Of a stretch of 64,000 nt of DNA, positions 16,179 to 24,902 are shown in pieces. Location: contig JAOJBS010000010.1 in the NCBI GenBank assembly GCA_028228615.1, positions 15,416-79,415 on the forward strand, in the 5' to 3' direction. Position 1 is the first letter of the stretch. Each line of letters starts with the position of its first letter. The notes beneath the pieces are model-generated. The model saw nothing but the letters and a program-made list of their open reading frames with translations. It was not told the origin of the DNA and searched no databases. The DNA comes from UBA4421 sp028228615. Its GTDB lineage: Bacteria; Pseudomonadota; Gammaproteobacteria; Pseudomonadales; Azotimanducaceae. Position numbers and translations under genes: made by a program.

Positions 16179-16937
16179 TTAGCTGATGCGGCGGGTATGG
16201 CCGGTTGTTTGCCAGTCTGCTCGGGGCGACTCACATTCGCCAGACGCGAAATGTACAGATATTGCACGCCTAAATCCCGTACTTTTATTGCGCCCTGAAC
16301 CATGGACTAGCAAGGGGTGAAATAACAACGTATCTCCCGGCTGCATTGCCACATGCTGGCGCTGGCTTTGGTCCACATCCGAGGTGCCAAAGAAGCCACT
16401 ATTGAGGAACTGCCAATCTGGCATGTCATGGGACAGCAAACCATTGCGATGGGAACCGGGTATCACACACAAGCAACCCGATTCTCGAGTTGCGGGCAAA
16501 ATTGCTGTCCACGCGGCAACAATTTTGTTCTCTGGACGTAATTTGAAATAGCGTAAGTCTTGATGCAGAGGGTGTCGCCCATCAACTTGCGGCGGCTTAT
16601 TAAACACATTGCTGGTGAGCGTATAGACAGAGGGACCAATGATACTTTGAATCGCGCTGATCAATTCTGGGTGTTTGGCATAATCAAACAACATCGGATC
16701 GTCTTCCAAACAAAATAACTTATTCACGCCATGTAGCTTGGTTTCAGGCGCTACAGCGCCCTTCACAACCATAACGTCGCGCATCACTTTCATGGCGCCA
16801 GATAGGGGCGTCTGCCCTTCTACAATGGATAGAAAACGCTGGTTGTAGCTATCTAGTGAGGCGGGATCTATAAGTTTGGGCAACAACAAATAGCCCTCAG
16901 ATGCGTATTGCTGCAATTGTTGTTCGGTTAAATCCAC
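16179..16937 (-). CDS. Phytanoyl-CoA dioxygenase (PhyH) family protein
   Basis: The 252-aa Fe(II)/2-oxoglutarate oxygenase has the N-terminal helix LTEQQLQQYASEGYLLLP, metal-binding His-x-Asp in HPLHQDLRYFKL, distal His in LLVHGSGRNKS and the 2-oxoglutarate-binding Arg in FRRAISVHF. The frame is open to 17084, but GTG at 16937 has GGGGGAGAGAA immediately upstream and gives the standard family N-terminus, so the longer form is less likely. Substrate unknown. It lies downstream of the nqr operon beyond a terminator and is probably transcribed separately. Confidence 0.85.
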   Translation of the reverse strand: MDLTEQQLQQYASEGYLLLPKLIDPASLDSYNQRFLSIVEGQTPLSGAMKVMRDVMVVKGAVAPETKLHGVNKLFCLEDDPMLFDYAKHPELISAIQSIIGPSVYTLTSNVFNKPPQVDGRHPLHQDLRYFKLRPENKIVAAWTAILPATRESGCLCVIPGSHRNGLLSHDMPDWQFLNSGFFGTSDVDQSQRQHVAMQPGDTLLFHPLLVHGSGRNKSTGFRRAISVHFASGECESPRADWQTTGHTRRIS

Positions 16938-17201
16938 TTCTCTCCCCCACCCTTTTGGTTCCCAAGCAACTGTGTTGCCAGCCTCTCGTGACCCATAGTA
17001 GGTCAACAGAACCTGCTTGTAGAGGAAGAATTTATCTCCAACGATACAACGTAAATTGCCTTTGATAGAACGATGATGAGTCACATGGCAAGGGAAAGAG
17101 ACGTGAATGCGCGGAGAAGCAGTCGGAGAAAGGGTGGATGAGAGAGGACGAGATAGGTCGAGAAAAGACGAAGAGAAAAGACGACGAGAACAACCGACAA
17201 A
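16938..17201. other. Purine-rich spacer between nqrF and PhyH gene
   Basis: The plus strand is strongly purine-rich around 17100-17190 with GAGAAAAGACGA repeated at 17160-17171 and 17173-17184 (13-bp period). It must contain the PhyH promoter. I see no apbE or nqrM gene here although these often follow nqrF. Confidence 0.6.
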
Positions 17202-17241
17202 CTGACTAGGCAGACCTTGCTGAAGGATTAGACCTAGCCAG
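17202..17241 (-). terminator. Terminator after nqrF
   Basis: On the minus strand, CTGGCTAGG pairs with CCTAGTCAG (one G-U pair) around an inner CCTT/AAGG hairpin, followed by UUUGU. It starts 22 bp after the nqrF stop, so it likely ends the nqr transcript. On the plus strand the hairpin is followed by UUUU. Confidence 0.65.
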
Positions 17242-17263
17242 TTTTAACGCGAATAACTAAAAG

Positions 17264-18496
17264 TTAGCCACCAAAATCATCGAAAGCGATATTTTCAGGC
17301 TCTACCCCTAGGTCCTCAAGCATATTCTGCACTGCTTGGGCCATCATTGGCGGTCCACACATATAGAACTCGCAATCTTCGGGATTCGGGTGATCTTTCA
17401 GATAGTTCTCAAACACCACGTTGTGAATGAAGCCCGTGTAGCCGTCCCAATTGTCCTCTTCCAACGGGTCGGAAAGTGCAATGTGCCATTTGAAGTTGTC
17501 GTTATCAGCTGCAAGCTGGTCGAACTCGTCCTTATAGAACATTTCTTTTAGAGAGCGCGCACCGTACCAATAGCTCATTTTGGTGGTGGCACCCTTGCGC
17601 TTTAGTTCATCAAAAATGTGTGATCTGAGTGGTGCCATACCCGCACCGCCGCCAATCCAAATCTTCTCAGCAGGTGTATCTTTAACGAAAAAGTCTCCGT
17701 AGGGACCAAACACCGTTATCTTGTCACCCTCTTTGAGGTTCGCAACATAAGAGGTCATTGCCCCAGGAGGCAGATGATCCATTCTCGGCGGAGGTGGAGA
17801 AACGCGGATGTTAAACTTGAGGATGCCCCGCTCTTCAGGATAGTTGGCCATAGAATACGCACGAATTGTGGGTTCCTTGACGTCTGACTTCAAATCCCAG
17901 AAATTGAACTTGTCCCAGTCTTCGCGATATTCCTCTTGAACATCAATACTGGACCACTCCATTTTGTACGGTGGCACTTCAAGCTGCACATAACCGCCCG
18001 CTCTAAACGCCACGTCCGCGCCTTCAGGCAGCTTTAAGTTCAGCTCTTTAATCATAGAAGCCACGTTAGGATTGGAGATAACCTCACATTCCCAGCGCTG
18101 AACACCCAATGCATCATCGGGCACTTCAATTTTGAGGTCTTGCTTCACAGCAACCTGGCAAGACAAACGCCAGTCATCGCTGATTTCACCGCGATTGAAA
18201 TGGCCTTCTTCGGTAGCCAATATGCTGCCGCCGCCTTCAGTCACTCTGCAACGGCATTGGGCACAAGTACCGCCGCCGCCACACGCACTGGCAAGGAAAA
18301 TGCCCTTGTCTGCTAATGTGCTTAACAACTTGCCACCAGCCGGTACTTCTACCGACTTAGACGGATCGTCGTTGATCAAAATCGTTACATTGCCTGAACT
18401 CACTAACTGCGAGCGAGCAAACAAAATCATGCCTACTAATGCTAAAACCATAACGGTAAACATTAAGACACCAAGTAAGATCGTCGTATCCAGCAT
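17264..18496 (-). CDS. nqrF: Na+-NQR subunit F, NADH-oxidising flavoprotein
   Basis: The 410-aa subunit accepts electrons from NADH. It has an N-terminal membrane anchor (about residues 5-27), a ferredoxin-like [2Fe-2S] domain with Cys72, Cys78, Cys81 and Cys113, the FAD-binding motif RAYSMANYPEE and the NAD-binding GGGAGMAPLRSH followed by the C-terminal YMCGPPMM region. Length and motif order match Vibrio NqrF. It is the last gene of nqrABCDEF, 9 bp after nqrE, and is followed by a terminator. Confidence 0.97.
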   Translation of the reverse strand: MLDTTILLGVLMFTVMVLALVGMILFARSQLVSSGNVTILINDDPSKSVEVPAGGKLLSTLADKGIFLASACGGGGTCAQCRCRVTEGGGSILATEEGHFNRGEISDDWRLSCQVAVKQDLKIEVPDDALGVQRWECEVISNPNVASMIKELNLKLPEGADVAFRAGGYVQLEVPPYKMEWSSIDVQEEYREDWDKFNFWDLKSDVKEPTIRAYSMANYPEERGILKFNIRVSPPPPRMDHLPPGAMTSYVANLKEGDKITVFGPYGDFFVKDTPAEKIWIGGGAGMAPLRSHIFDELKRKGATTKMSYWYGARSLKEMFYKDEFDQLAADNDNFKWHIALSDPLEEDNWDGYTGFIHNVVFENYLKDHPNPEDCEFYMCGPPMMAQAVQNMLEDLGVEPENIAFDDFGG

Positions 18497-18505
18497 AACT
18501 AACTC

Positions 18506-19114
18506 CTAGATGTCGATGCCGCCGAAAGACATAAAGCACATGCTTATCAGCCCAACGGAAATGAAAGTAATTCCCAGTCCGCGCAAACCATCTGGCACGT
18601 CACTGTACTTCAACTTTTCTCTAACACCCGCTAAAGCGGTGATAGCCAAAGCCCAACCAACCCCTGCGCCTAAGCCAAATACTACGCTTTCGCCGAAGGT
18701 TTGATCTTGGTCAATCATCATTAAAGACGCACCCAAAATAGCACAATTCACTGTAATTAAAGGCAAAAACACACCTAATGCGTTGTACAAAGCTGGGACA
18801 TAACGGTCTAAAACCATTTCTAGAATCTGCACGATTGCGGCAATAACGCCGATGTATGAAATCAAGCCCAAGAAGCTTAAATCGACATCTGGGAACCCTG
18901 CCCAAGCCAGCGCGCCATCGCGCAAAAGCAAATTAAAGATCAAGTTGTTGACCGGCACGGTAATGGCCAATACAGCTATTACTGCGATACCAAGCCCAAA
19001 GGCTGTAGAAATTTTCTTTGAGATAGCAATAAACGTACACATGCCCAAGAAAAACGCTAAGGCCATGTTTTCAACGAATACTGCCCGGACAAATATGCCT
19101 AAATAATGTTCCAT
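18506..19114 (-). CDS. nqrE: Na+-NQR subunit E
   Basis: The 202-aa protein is an integral membrane subunit with six hydrophobic helices, starting MEHYLGIFVRAVFVENMALA. The conserved FLGMCTFIA segment and the later NCAILGAS segment each carry a Cys, as in NqrE/RnfA proteins that bind an iron-sulfur centre between NqrD and NqrE. Position between nqrD and nqrF with a 2-bp gap upstream supports the call. Confidence 0.97.
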   Translation of the reverse strand: MEHYLGIFVRAVFVENMALAFFLGMCTFIAISKKISTAFGLGIAVIAVLAITVPVNNLIFNLLLRDGALAWAGFPDVDLSFLGLISYIGVIAAIVQILEMVLDRYVPALYNALGVFLPLITVNCAILGASLMMIDQDQTFGESVVFGLGAGVGWALAITALAGVREKLKYSDVPDGLRGLGITFISVGLISMCFMSFGGIDI

Positions 19115-19116
19115 GA

Positions 19117-19779
19117 CTAGATCGCCTCCTTGTATTGCCCATTTGGCGCAATTTCGTACTCAGGTGCTTCTACTTGATCCGTCTTCCAAGCGCGAATGGC
19201 CCAAATGAACAAACCAATAATAAAGAACGCACTTGGCGCTAGTAACAACAAACCATTAGGCACATACCAACCACCGTTAGCAACGGTAGGAATGATTTCG
19301 AATCCCATCAAAGTACCAGAACCTAAAGGCTCTCTAATGAGGGCAACACCGATCAAAATGACACTGTAGCCCACTGCATTACCAAAACCGTCTAGCGCAG
19401 AAAGCCAAGGACCATTTTGCATCGCAAACGCTTCAGCGCGGCCCATGACGATGCAGTTGGTGATGATCAAACCAACGAATACTGACAAACTCTTTGAGAT
19501 GTCGTAAGCAACGGCTTGGAGCACTTGGTCAACGATAATTACCAATGAGGAAATAATCGTCATCTGCACGATGATACGAATATTGGTCGGTACTCTATTA
19601 CGAACCAATGAAACCGCTAGGTTAGACATTGTGGTAACAAAAATAACTGCAATGCACATCACCAAGGTGGTAGACATGCTAATGGTTACAGCCAGAGCCG
19701 AGCAAATCCCAAGAACCTGCAGTGCAATGGGATTGTTGTTAAAAATTGGGTCGATTAAGACTTCTTTTTGCGATGCCAT
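19117..19779 (-). CDS. nqrD: Na+-NQR subunit D
   Basis: The 220-aa membrane subunit, homologous to RnfE, pairs with NqrE. It begins MASQKEVLIDPIFNNNPIAL, and about six hydrophobic segments follow. The conserved Cys residues in LGICSALAV and ITNCIVMGRAEAFA are those that coordinate the intramembrane iron centre with NqrE. It follows nqrC after 3 bp and precedes nqrE by 2 bp, indicating tight translational coupling in the operon. Confidence 0.97.
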   Translation of the reverse strand: MASQKEVLIDPIFNNNPIALQVLGICSALAVTISMSTTLVMCIAVIFVTTMSNLAVSLVRNRVPTNIRIIVQMTIISSLVIIVDQVLQAVAYDISKSLSVFVGLIITNCIVMGRAEAFAMQNGPWLSALDGFGNAVGYSVILIGVALIREPLGSGTLMGFEIIPTVANGGWYVPNGLLLLAPSAFFIIGLFIWAIRAWKTDQVEAPEYEIAPNGQYKEAI

Positions 19780-19782
19780 GAT

Positions 19783-20592
19783 TTATCCCTGTGCCACGCC
19801 GTTGATTTTGAGTTTCTGAATGTACGGACCAAAGCCCAGCTCACCACTCCAGAAGTTAACTAGGTTCTCAACGCCGCGCGTTGTAAAGGTCGCACCTGAA
19901 AGCGCGTCTACTTCATAGCTTGCCGCAGTGCTAGCGCTAGGAGAGCGCTGCTTAACTAAGCGTACACTTGGGTCGCCTAAGTCGTCATAAAGGCGCACAC
20001 CCTGCCAGCGCTGCTTCCACTTGGGGTTATCCACTTCGCCGCCTAGCCCAGGGGTTTCTTTATGTGAATAAAAACCCAACCCCGAGATCGTGCTCAAGTC
20101 GCCATCTAACGCTAAGTATCCGTATAACGTGCCCCACAATCCGTAGCCCCGCACCGGAATAACCAGTTTCTCTACGCCAGCGCCATTGGTCTTAATATAA
20201 ACCAACGATACGTTCTCTCTGCGGCGTAGTGTCGCAATGTCTTCATCTGAACTCAAAGAGATAGACTGAGCAGCATCGCCCGCTGCCTTAATTGGGTCAT
20301 ATGCTTGCAGGTCAACGCCATCTACATATTCACCAGTTTCTAAATTCACAGCGCGCACAGTAAATTCAGCAAACAGTTGCTCAATAGATTTGCCATCCGC
20401 TGACTCTGTCGCATTTGAGGCCAACAGCCCCGCTGCACGCAAAATGTTTTTCTTCTGGTCTAGCTCTTTATTCAGCTTTTGGATTGGCTTTAGTGCAACA
20501 GCCAAGCCCGAAACGATAATTGAACACACCAAGCAAAGGAATATCGCTATAAAAAACGTATTTCCTAAACTGTCTTTATCTAATTTAGCCAC
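19783..20592 (-). CDS. nqrC: Na+-NQR subunit C, covalent FMN carrier
   Basis: The 269-aa subunit has one N-terminal transmembrane helix and a periplasmic FMN domain. The flavinylation motif SGATFTT near residue 245 contains the Thr that receives FMN by phosphoester linkage from ApbE. GTG at 20592 is chosen because GAGGAG sits 9 nt upstream and it gives the normal N-terminus; it overlaps the nqrB stop by 8 bp. The longer frame to 20628 is less likely. No apbE gene is in this window. Confidence 0.95.
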   Translation of the reverse strand: MAKLDKDSLGNTFFIAIFLCLVCSIIVSGLAVALKPIQKLNKELDQKKNILRAAGLLASNATESADGKSIEQLFAEFTVRAVNLETGEYVDGVDLQAYDPIKAAGDAAQSISLSSDEDIATLRRRENVSLVYIKTNGAGVEKLVIPVRGYGLWGTLYGYLALDGDLSTISGLGFYSHKETPGLGGEVDNPKWKQRWQGVRLYDDLGDPSVRLVKQRSPSASTAASYEVDALSGATFTTRGVENLVNFWSGELGFGPYIQKLKINGVAQG

Positions 20593-21775
20593 GTGCCAGT
20601 CTCCTCTTGATATTCGCTTGCACCACAACGTGGTCTATCAAAGGTGCGAATAAATTACCGAACAATACCGCTAACATCATGCCTTCGGGAAACGCCGGAT
20701 TGACTACGCGGATCAAAATACACATAAAGCCAATGAGGATTCCGTAAAACCAACGACCGTCATTGGTCATAGAGGAGGAAACCGGATCTGTCGCCATAAA
20801 CACAGCGCCGAATGCCAGTCCGCCCAACACCAAGTGCCACTCGAAGGGCATGGTGAACATTGGGTTGGTTGAGTCAATTGAATTGAACAATGACGCAGTT
20901 AAGAAAGCGCCCAAGAACACACCGGCCATGACTCTCCAGGAGGCAATGCGTGTTGCACAAAGAAGGACACCAGCAATCAAGATTGCAAGGGTTGAGGTTT
21001 CGCCCATAGAACCGGGCATGTACCCGATAAACGCGTTCCACCACTCAACGCCAACGCCCGCTTCACCGTCTAATACCCAGCTGCCTAAGGGCGTTGCTTG
21101 AGTCCAGCCGTCTACCGCTACCCATACTGCGTCCCCAGACATTTGCGCTGGGTAGGCGAAGTATAAGAATGCTCTGCCAGTTAATGCTGGGTTGAGGAAG
21201 TTCTTACCTGTACCGCCAAATACCTCTTTGCCAATTACAACGCCAAAAATAACGCCAATTGCCGCCATCCAAAGAGGAATCGAAGGCGGTAAGGTTAGAG
21301 TAAAGAGGATGGAGGTAACGAAATAGCCCTCGTTAACTTCATGGCCGCGCTTTGAGGCAAACCATATTTCAAAAATGATACCGGCAACGAAGACGGTAAT
21401 ATAAAGAGGGATAAAGTAGGCAAGACCATGTACGAGACAGTCAAACACACTGTTCGGGTCGAACCCAACTAAGCCATTGAGTAAAATGCCGCGCCAGTTA
21501 GCAACTTCGCTTTGCCCCAATGCTTGCATGGCTTCGTTGGCATTTAAACCAACAAAATAACTACCCACAAATACTGGAATAAACGCGCACAACCATACAG
21601 TGATCATGATGCGTTTCAGGTCCAGAGAATCGCGAATGTGCGATGCACCAGCGGTAATTTTACCGGGTGTATACAACGCCGTATCGATGGCTTCATAAGC
21701 CGGATACAGCGCCTCTAATCGCCCACCTTTTTCAAAAGTAGGCGCTAAATCGTCTAGAAAAGACCGTAAACTCAT
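20585..21775 (-). CDS. nqrB: Na+-NQR subunit B, membrane FMN subunit
   Basis: This 396-aa integral membrane protein of the RnfD/NqrB family has about ten helices. The covalent FMN site is probably Thr228 in VDGWTQATPLG, aligned with the SGAT-like motif of Vibrio NqrB. NqrB also carries riboflavin and is part of the Na+ channel of the complex. It starts 4 bp after the nqrA stop and overlaps nqrC. Length matches the family. Confidence 0.96.
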   Translation of the reverse strand: MSLRSFLDDLAPTFEKGGRLEALYPAYEAIDTALYTPGKITAGASHIRDSLDLKRIMITVWLCAFIPVFVGSYFVGLNANEAMQALGQSEVANWRGILLNGLVGFDPNSVFDCLVHGLAYFIPLYITVFVAGIIFEIWFASKRGHEVNEGYFVTSILFTLTLPPSIPLWMAAIGVIFGVVIGKEVFGGTGKNFLNPALTGRAFLYFAYPAQMSGDAVWVAVDGWTQATPLGSWVLDGEAGVGVEWWNAFIGYMPGSMGETSTLAILIAGVLLCATRIASWRVMAGVFLGAFLTASLFNSIDSTNPMFTMPFEWHLVLGGLAFGAVFMATDPVSSSMTNDGRWFYGILIGFMCILIRVVNPAFPEGMMLAVLFGNLFAPLIDHVVVQANIKRRLARG

Positions 21776-21779
21776 AGGG

Positions 21780-23123
21780 CTAACCCTCCTTTTCTATTTG
21801 TGAAAGCAGGCCTCTTAGCACAGGGCCAAACTCATATTTACCAGGACACGCGTATGTACATAGCGCAATGTCGTCTTCATCTAATTCAAGGCAACCCAAC
21901 TCAATGGCTTTTTCAATGTCCCCAACCAACAAGCTGCGCATCAGCTGCGTAGCGAGTATGTCTAAGGGCATCACTGAGTCATAAGTGCCGATGGGCACCA
22001 TGCCCCGAGTACTTCCGTTTGTGCTGGTGTTAAAGGCAACGCTCTTTTCACCAATCCACTTGGATAGGAATGCGGGGAAAACCGAGTGCTTATTTGCGCC
22101 AGGGCGTAAATACCCAATCAAACGGCGTTCACGGTCTTCGGGCAATATAGAAACTTGATTGTGGTACCGGCCTAGGAAACTAACGAGCCCCTTGGCAGTT
22201 CGGCCTGCTAGCACAGATCCAGATATGACTCGCTGCTCGCCGTCTACAACTTCACCCGCGGTAAGCTCGTCTAAGTTTGCGCCCATTATTGTCTTAACCA
22301 AGCGCGGCTTTACCGCACCAGGGCCTGCAATGGAGACAACACGATCAGTATAAATTTGTCCGCTTAAAAACAAGTGACCAAAAGCGATTACGTCCTGGTA
22401 GCCCACAAACCAAACCGTTTTGTTTGCGCCTACTGGATCAATGAAATGAATATGTGTTCCGGGCAATCCAGCTGGGTGGATGCCAGAAAATACGTGATTG
22501 GTAACGGAACTGTCATTTGACGCCGCCAATGCTTGGCTATCGTCTTGGCAAAGATGCACCGGACCATCTGTTAGCTTGGTTAACACCGACAGGCCTGCGG
22601 AAAAAGCCGCCTCGTTTGCTGCAATAACAACTTTGGGGTCTGCTGCCAGAGGATTAGTATCAATGGCGGTAACGAAAATAGAATTTGGCGTTGTATTCGG
22701 TGCGGGCACTCGAGAAAAAGGCCGAGTTCGCAACGCAGGCCAATTGCCACTGGCCAGAAGTTGATCTACAACATCTTTGCGCTGCAAGGATTCAATTTCC
22801 TCTTGTGAGTAAGCAGGAAAGGTTTCTTCTCCGCCTTCAGCAGCCTCTACCACGACGCTGATAAAGGCGCGTTTTTCACCTCTATTCACCCCAGTTACGG
22901 TTCCCGCTACTGGCGAGGTATAAACCACACCCTCTGTCTTTTTATCGGAAAAAAGCGGCTGCCCTTTTCTGACCTGATCGCCTACCACTACATTCATGGT
23001 GGGCTTCATACCTGGGAAGTCATCTCCGAGAACTGCTATCGAACGAACACCCCGACCCTCTTCAACAACCTGCGCTGGTTTACCGGAAATGGGTAAATCC
23101 AAGCCTTTTTTAATCTTAATCAT
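21780..23123 (-). CDS. nqrA: Na+-NQR subunit A
   Basis: The 447-aa peripheral cytoplasmic subunit of Na+-translocating NADH:quinone oxidoreductase is implicated in ubiquinone reduction with NqrB. It opens MIKIKKGLDLPISGKP and contains the biotinyl/lipoyl-like segment VVGDQVRKGQPLFSDK. ATG at 23123 has TAGGTG upstream and gives the Vibrio-like N-terminus; GTG at 23129 is the alternative. It is the first gene of the six-gene operon, so the promoter should lie in the 500-bp upstream spacer. Confidence 0.97.
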   Translation of the reverse strand: MIKIKKGLDLPISGKPAQVVEEGRGVRSIAVLGDDFPGMKPTMNVVVGDQVRKGQPLFSDKKTEGVVYTSPVAGTVTGVNRGEKRAFISVVVEAAEGGEETFPAYSQEEIESLQRKDVVDQLLASGNWPALRTRPFSRVPAPNTTPNSIFVTAIDTNPLAADPKVVIAANEAAFSAGLSVLTKLTDGPVHLCQDDSQALAASNDSSVTNHVFSGIHPAGLPGTHIHFIDPVGANKTVWFVGYQDVIAFGHLFLSGQIYTDRVVSIAGPGAVKPRLVKTIMGANLDELTAGEVVDGEQRVISGSVLAGRTAKGLVSFLGRYHNQVSILPEDRERRLIGYLRPGANKHSVFPAFLSKWIGEKSVAFNTSTNGSTRGMVPIGTYDSVMPLDILATQLMRSLLVGDIEKAIELGCLELDEDDIALCTYACPGKYEFGPVLRGLLSQIEKEG

Positions 23124-23629
23124 GAGCACCTATTTTTACGCTTCGTTTCACGCTCGCCATTGTATTTCACCCGATGGACTCAACCGCCCATTGGATAACA
23201 TAACGCTTTAAGAACTATTTATTTTCTACACAAGCTAGAAGACTCTACGCTAGGTAAGAAAGGCATCGATTGGGCTGTAGGACACAGCTGCAAGGCAACT
23301 ATCCTAGGAAGATTTCTACACACAAAAAGTGCGCGCAAACGAGGCCGCAGGAATTATAAGGATCTGAGGTTTTATTGCCAATGATCTTATTCCCTTAGGG
23401 AACAATTATTAGCTTTTTGACGGATTTTTTGCGGTAGTGGCCCCAATCAAACACAAAGCAAGTGCTTGCAGCGACATCTTCGGCTGTATTTTGTGGTTAC
23501 GTGAAAAATAGGCAAGATTTTAGGCGGGAGTACATGGCCCGCAATGCCTCTACGTTAGCCTCCAACCCCTCGAATTTTATGTTCCTTTAGGCAGCAACCC
23601 GGGACGCCTAGCAAACCAAAAGTTCACAA
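23124..23629. other. 506-bp spacer upstream of nqrA and downstream of lpxC
   Basis: No supportable gene is present on either strand. The near-palindrome TTCCCTTAGGGAA at 23390-23402 is the only obvious symmetry. The nqr promoter should be here on the minus strand, but I cannot assign -35 and -10 boxes with confidence. Confidence 0.5.
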
Positions 23630-24547
23630 CTATTCCGCTGCAGCCTGCTTGACCAATATCTCTTGAGGATTGGCTTGGTCGTCTAAGTTATAGCTCACTA
23701 CATCCCACGCATCATCACAACGAAGCAATGCCCGAGCCAATTTGTTGTTCAGCGCATGGCCTGACATGTAGCCTTCGAAAGCACCCACTATTGGACGCCC
23801 CAAAAGATACAGATCACCGATTGCGTCGAGTAACTTATGTTTGACGAACTCGTCGTGGTAGCGCAGACCACCCTCATTGACAACGTCATCATCGTCAATG
23901 CCAACGGCATTTTCTAAGCTGGAACCCAAACACTTATTAATTGCTTGAGCCTGTGGCAACTCTTTGAGCAAACCAAATGATCGGGCACCGCTAACAGAAG
24001 CCTCATAAGAGGTGGCACCGAAGTCCAATTCCGCATATTTTGGATATCGGTTGAATACAGGATGGTTAGCTACAAAAGTGTAGCCCGCTTTAAAGCCCGA
24101 ATAAGGCTTCAACGACGCAGTCGCTTCGCCTTGGCTTACCGATATTTCTCGATTAATTCTTATAAATTGCTTGGCTTCGTCTAACTCGCAAATGCCTACG
24201 CTGTTAATCATATCCACAAATGGCGCGGCGCTGCCGTCCATAATGGGCACTTCTTCTGACGACAGTTCGATAACTAAGTTGTCAATGCCCAGCCCCCACA
24301 AGGCGGACATCAAGTGTTCCACTGTTGCGACGTTGATAGGTCCTTGGGAAATTGTTGTGGAGAGCGCTGTATCCGAGACGCTTTCAGCGCAAGCACGGAT
24401 GCTATTGAGACCCTCTACATCGGAGCGAACAAATTGAATACCAGAGCCGGCTTGCGCTGGGCGAAGACTCATACGAACTTTAGCGCCTGAATGCACACCT
24501 ATGCCAATTGCATGTACGGGGCTTTGTATTGTTCGTTGTCTCAACAT
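23630..24547 (-). CDS. lpxC: UDP-3-O-acyl-N-acetylglucosamine deacetylase
   Basis: This 305-aa Zn2+ enzyme catalyses the committed step of lipid A synthesis. The first Zn ligand is His78 in ATVEHLMSALWGLGIDN, and the second metal motif HKLLDAIGDLYLLG supplies the His and Asp. The N-terminal IQSPVHAIGIGVHSG is characteristic. ATG follows GGGAAGTAC. In most gammaproteobacteria lpxC follows ftsZ in the dcw cluster; here its 5' neighbour is dusA on the opposite strand and no division genes are in the window, so it is detached or sits at a rearranged edge. Confidence 0.97.
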   Translation of the reverse strand: MLRQRTIQSPVHAIGIGVHSGAKVRMSLRPAQAGSGIQFVRSDVEGLNSIRACAESVSDTALSTTISQGPINVATVEHLMSALWGLGIDNLVIELSSEEVPIMDGSAAPFVDMINSVGICELDEAKQFIRINREISVSQGEATASLKPYSGFKAGYTFVANHPVFNRYPKYAELDFGATSYEASVSGARSFGLLKELPQAQAINKCLGSSLENAVGIDDDDVVNEGGLRYHDEFVKHKLLDAIGDLYLLGRPIVGAFEGYMSGHALNNKLARALLRCDDAWDVVSYNLDDQANPQEILVKQAAAE

Positions 24548-24902
24548 GTACTTCCCAAATGTTCGCTAGGCTATTGCGCTTGCTTGGAACTGAAGATTCC
24601 ACTGAGCTTGCGCTGCGTGAGCCTCTATCCTACAGGGGCCTCCAAATAATATGAAGGAAAAGTGAAGGGAAAAATGGAAAAAAGTGAAACAAAATGTTAC
24701 AAGAACAGCAAAAAGGAACGCAGATGACGGGCAAACGTTTCAAAATGTAAGCAGTAAGCATTTGTCGCCTATAGTCGCCCCAAAATAATAGCTCCCAAAT
24801 ATCGCGAATAGCATGAGTCGTTCGCGAAAATTGGCAGATCTACCGACATAGCATTAGACTACGCCTCACCTCGCAACTACGCACAGGCTCGAAATAAGCG
24901 CC
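24548..24902. other. 355-bp divergent spacer between lpxC and dusA
   Basis: No gene, RNA or repeat is supportable. It should hold the two divergent promoters. An A-rich purine tract lies near 24650-24700. Confidence 0.5.

Noticed and set aside
17036..17084. Longer N-terminus for the first PhyH protein
   Set aside because: The added residues do not resemble the family, and GTG at 16937 has a much better ribosome site.
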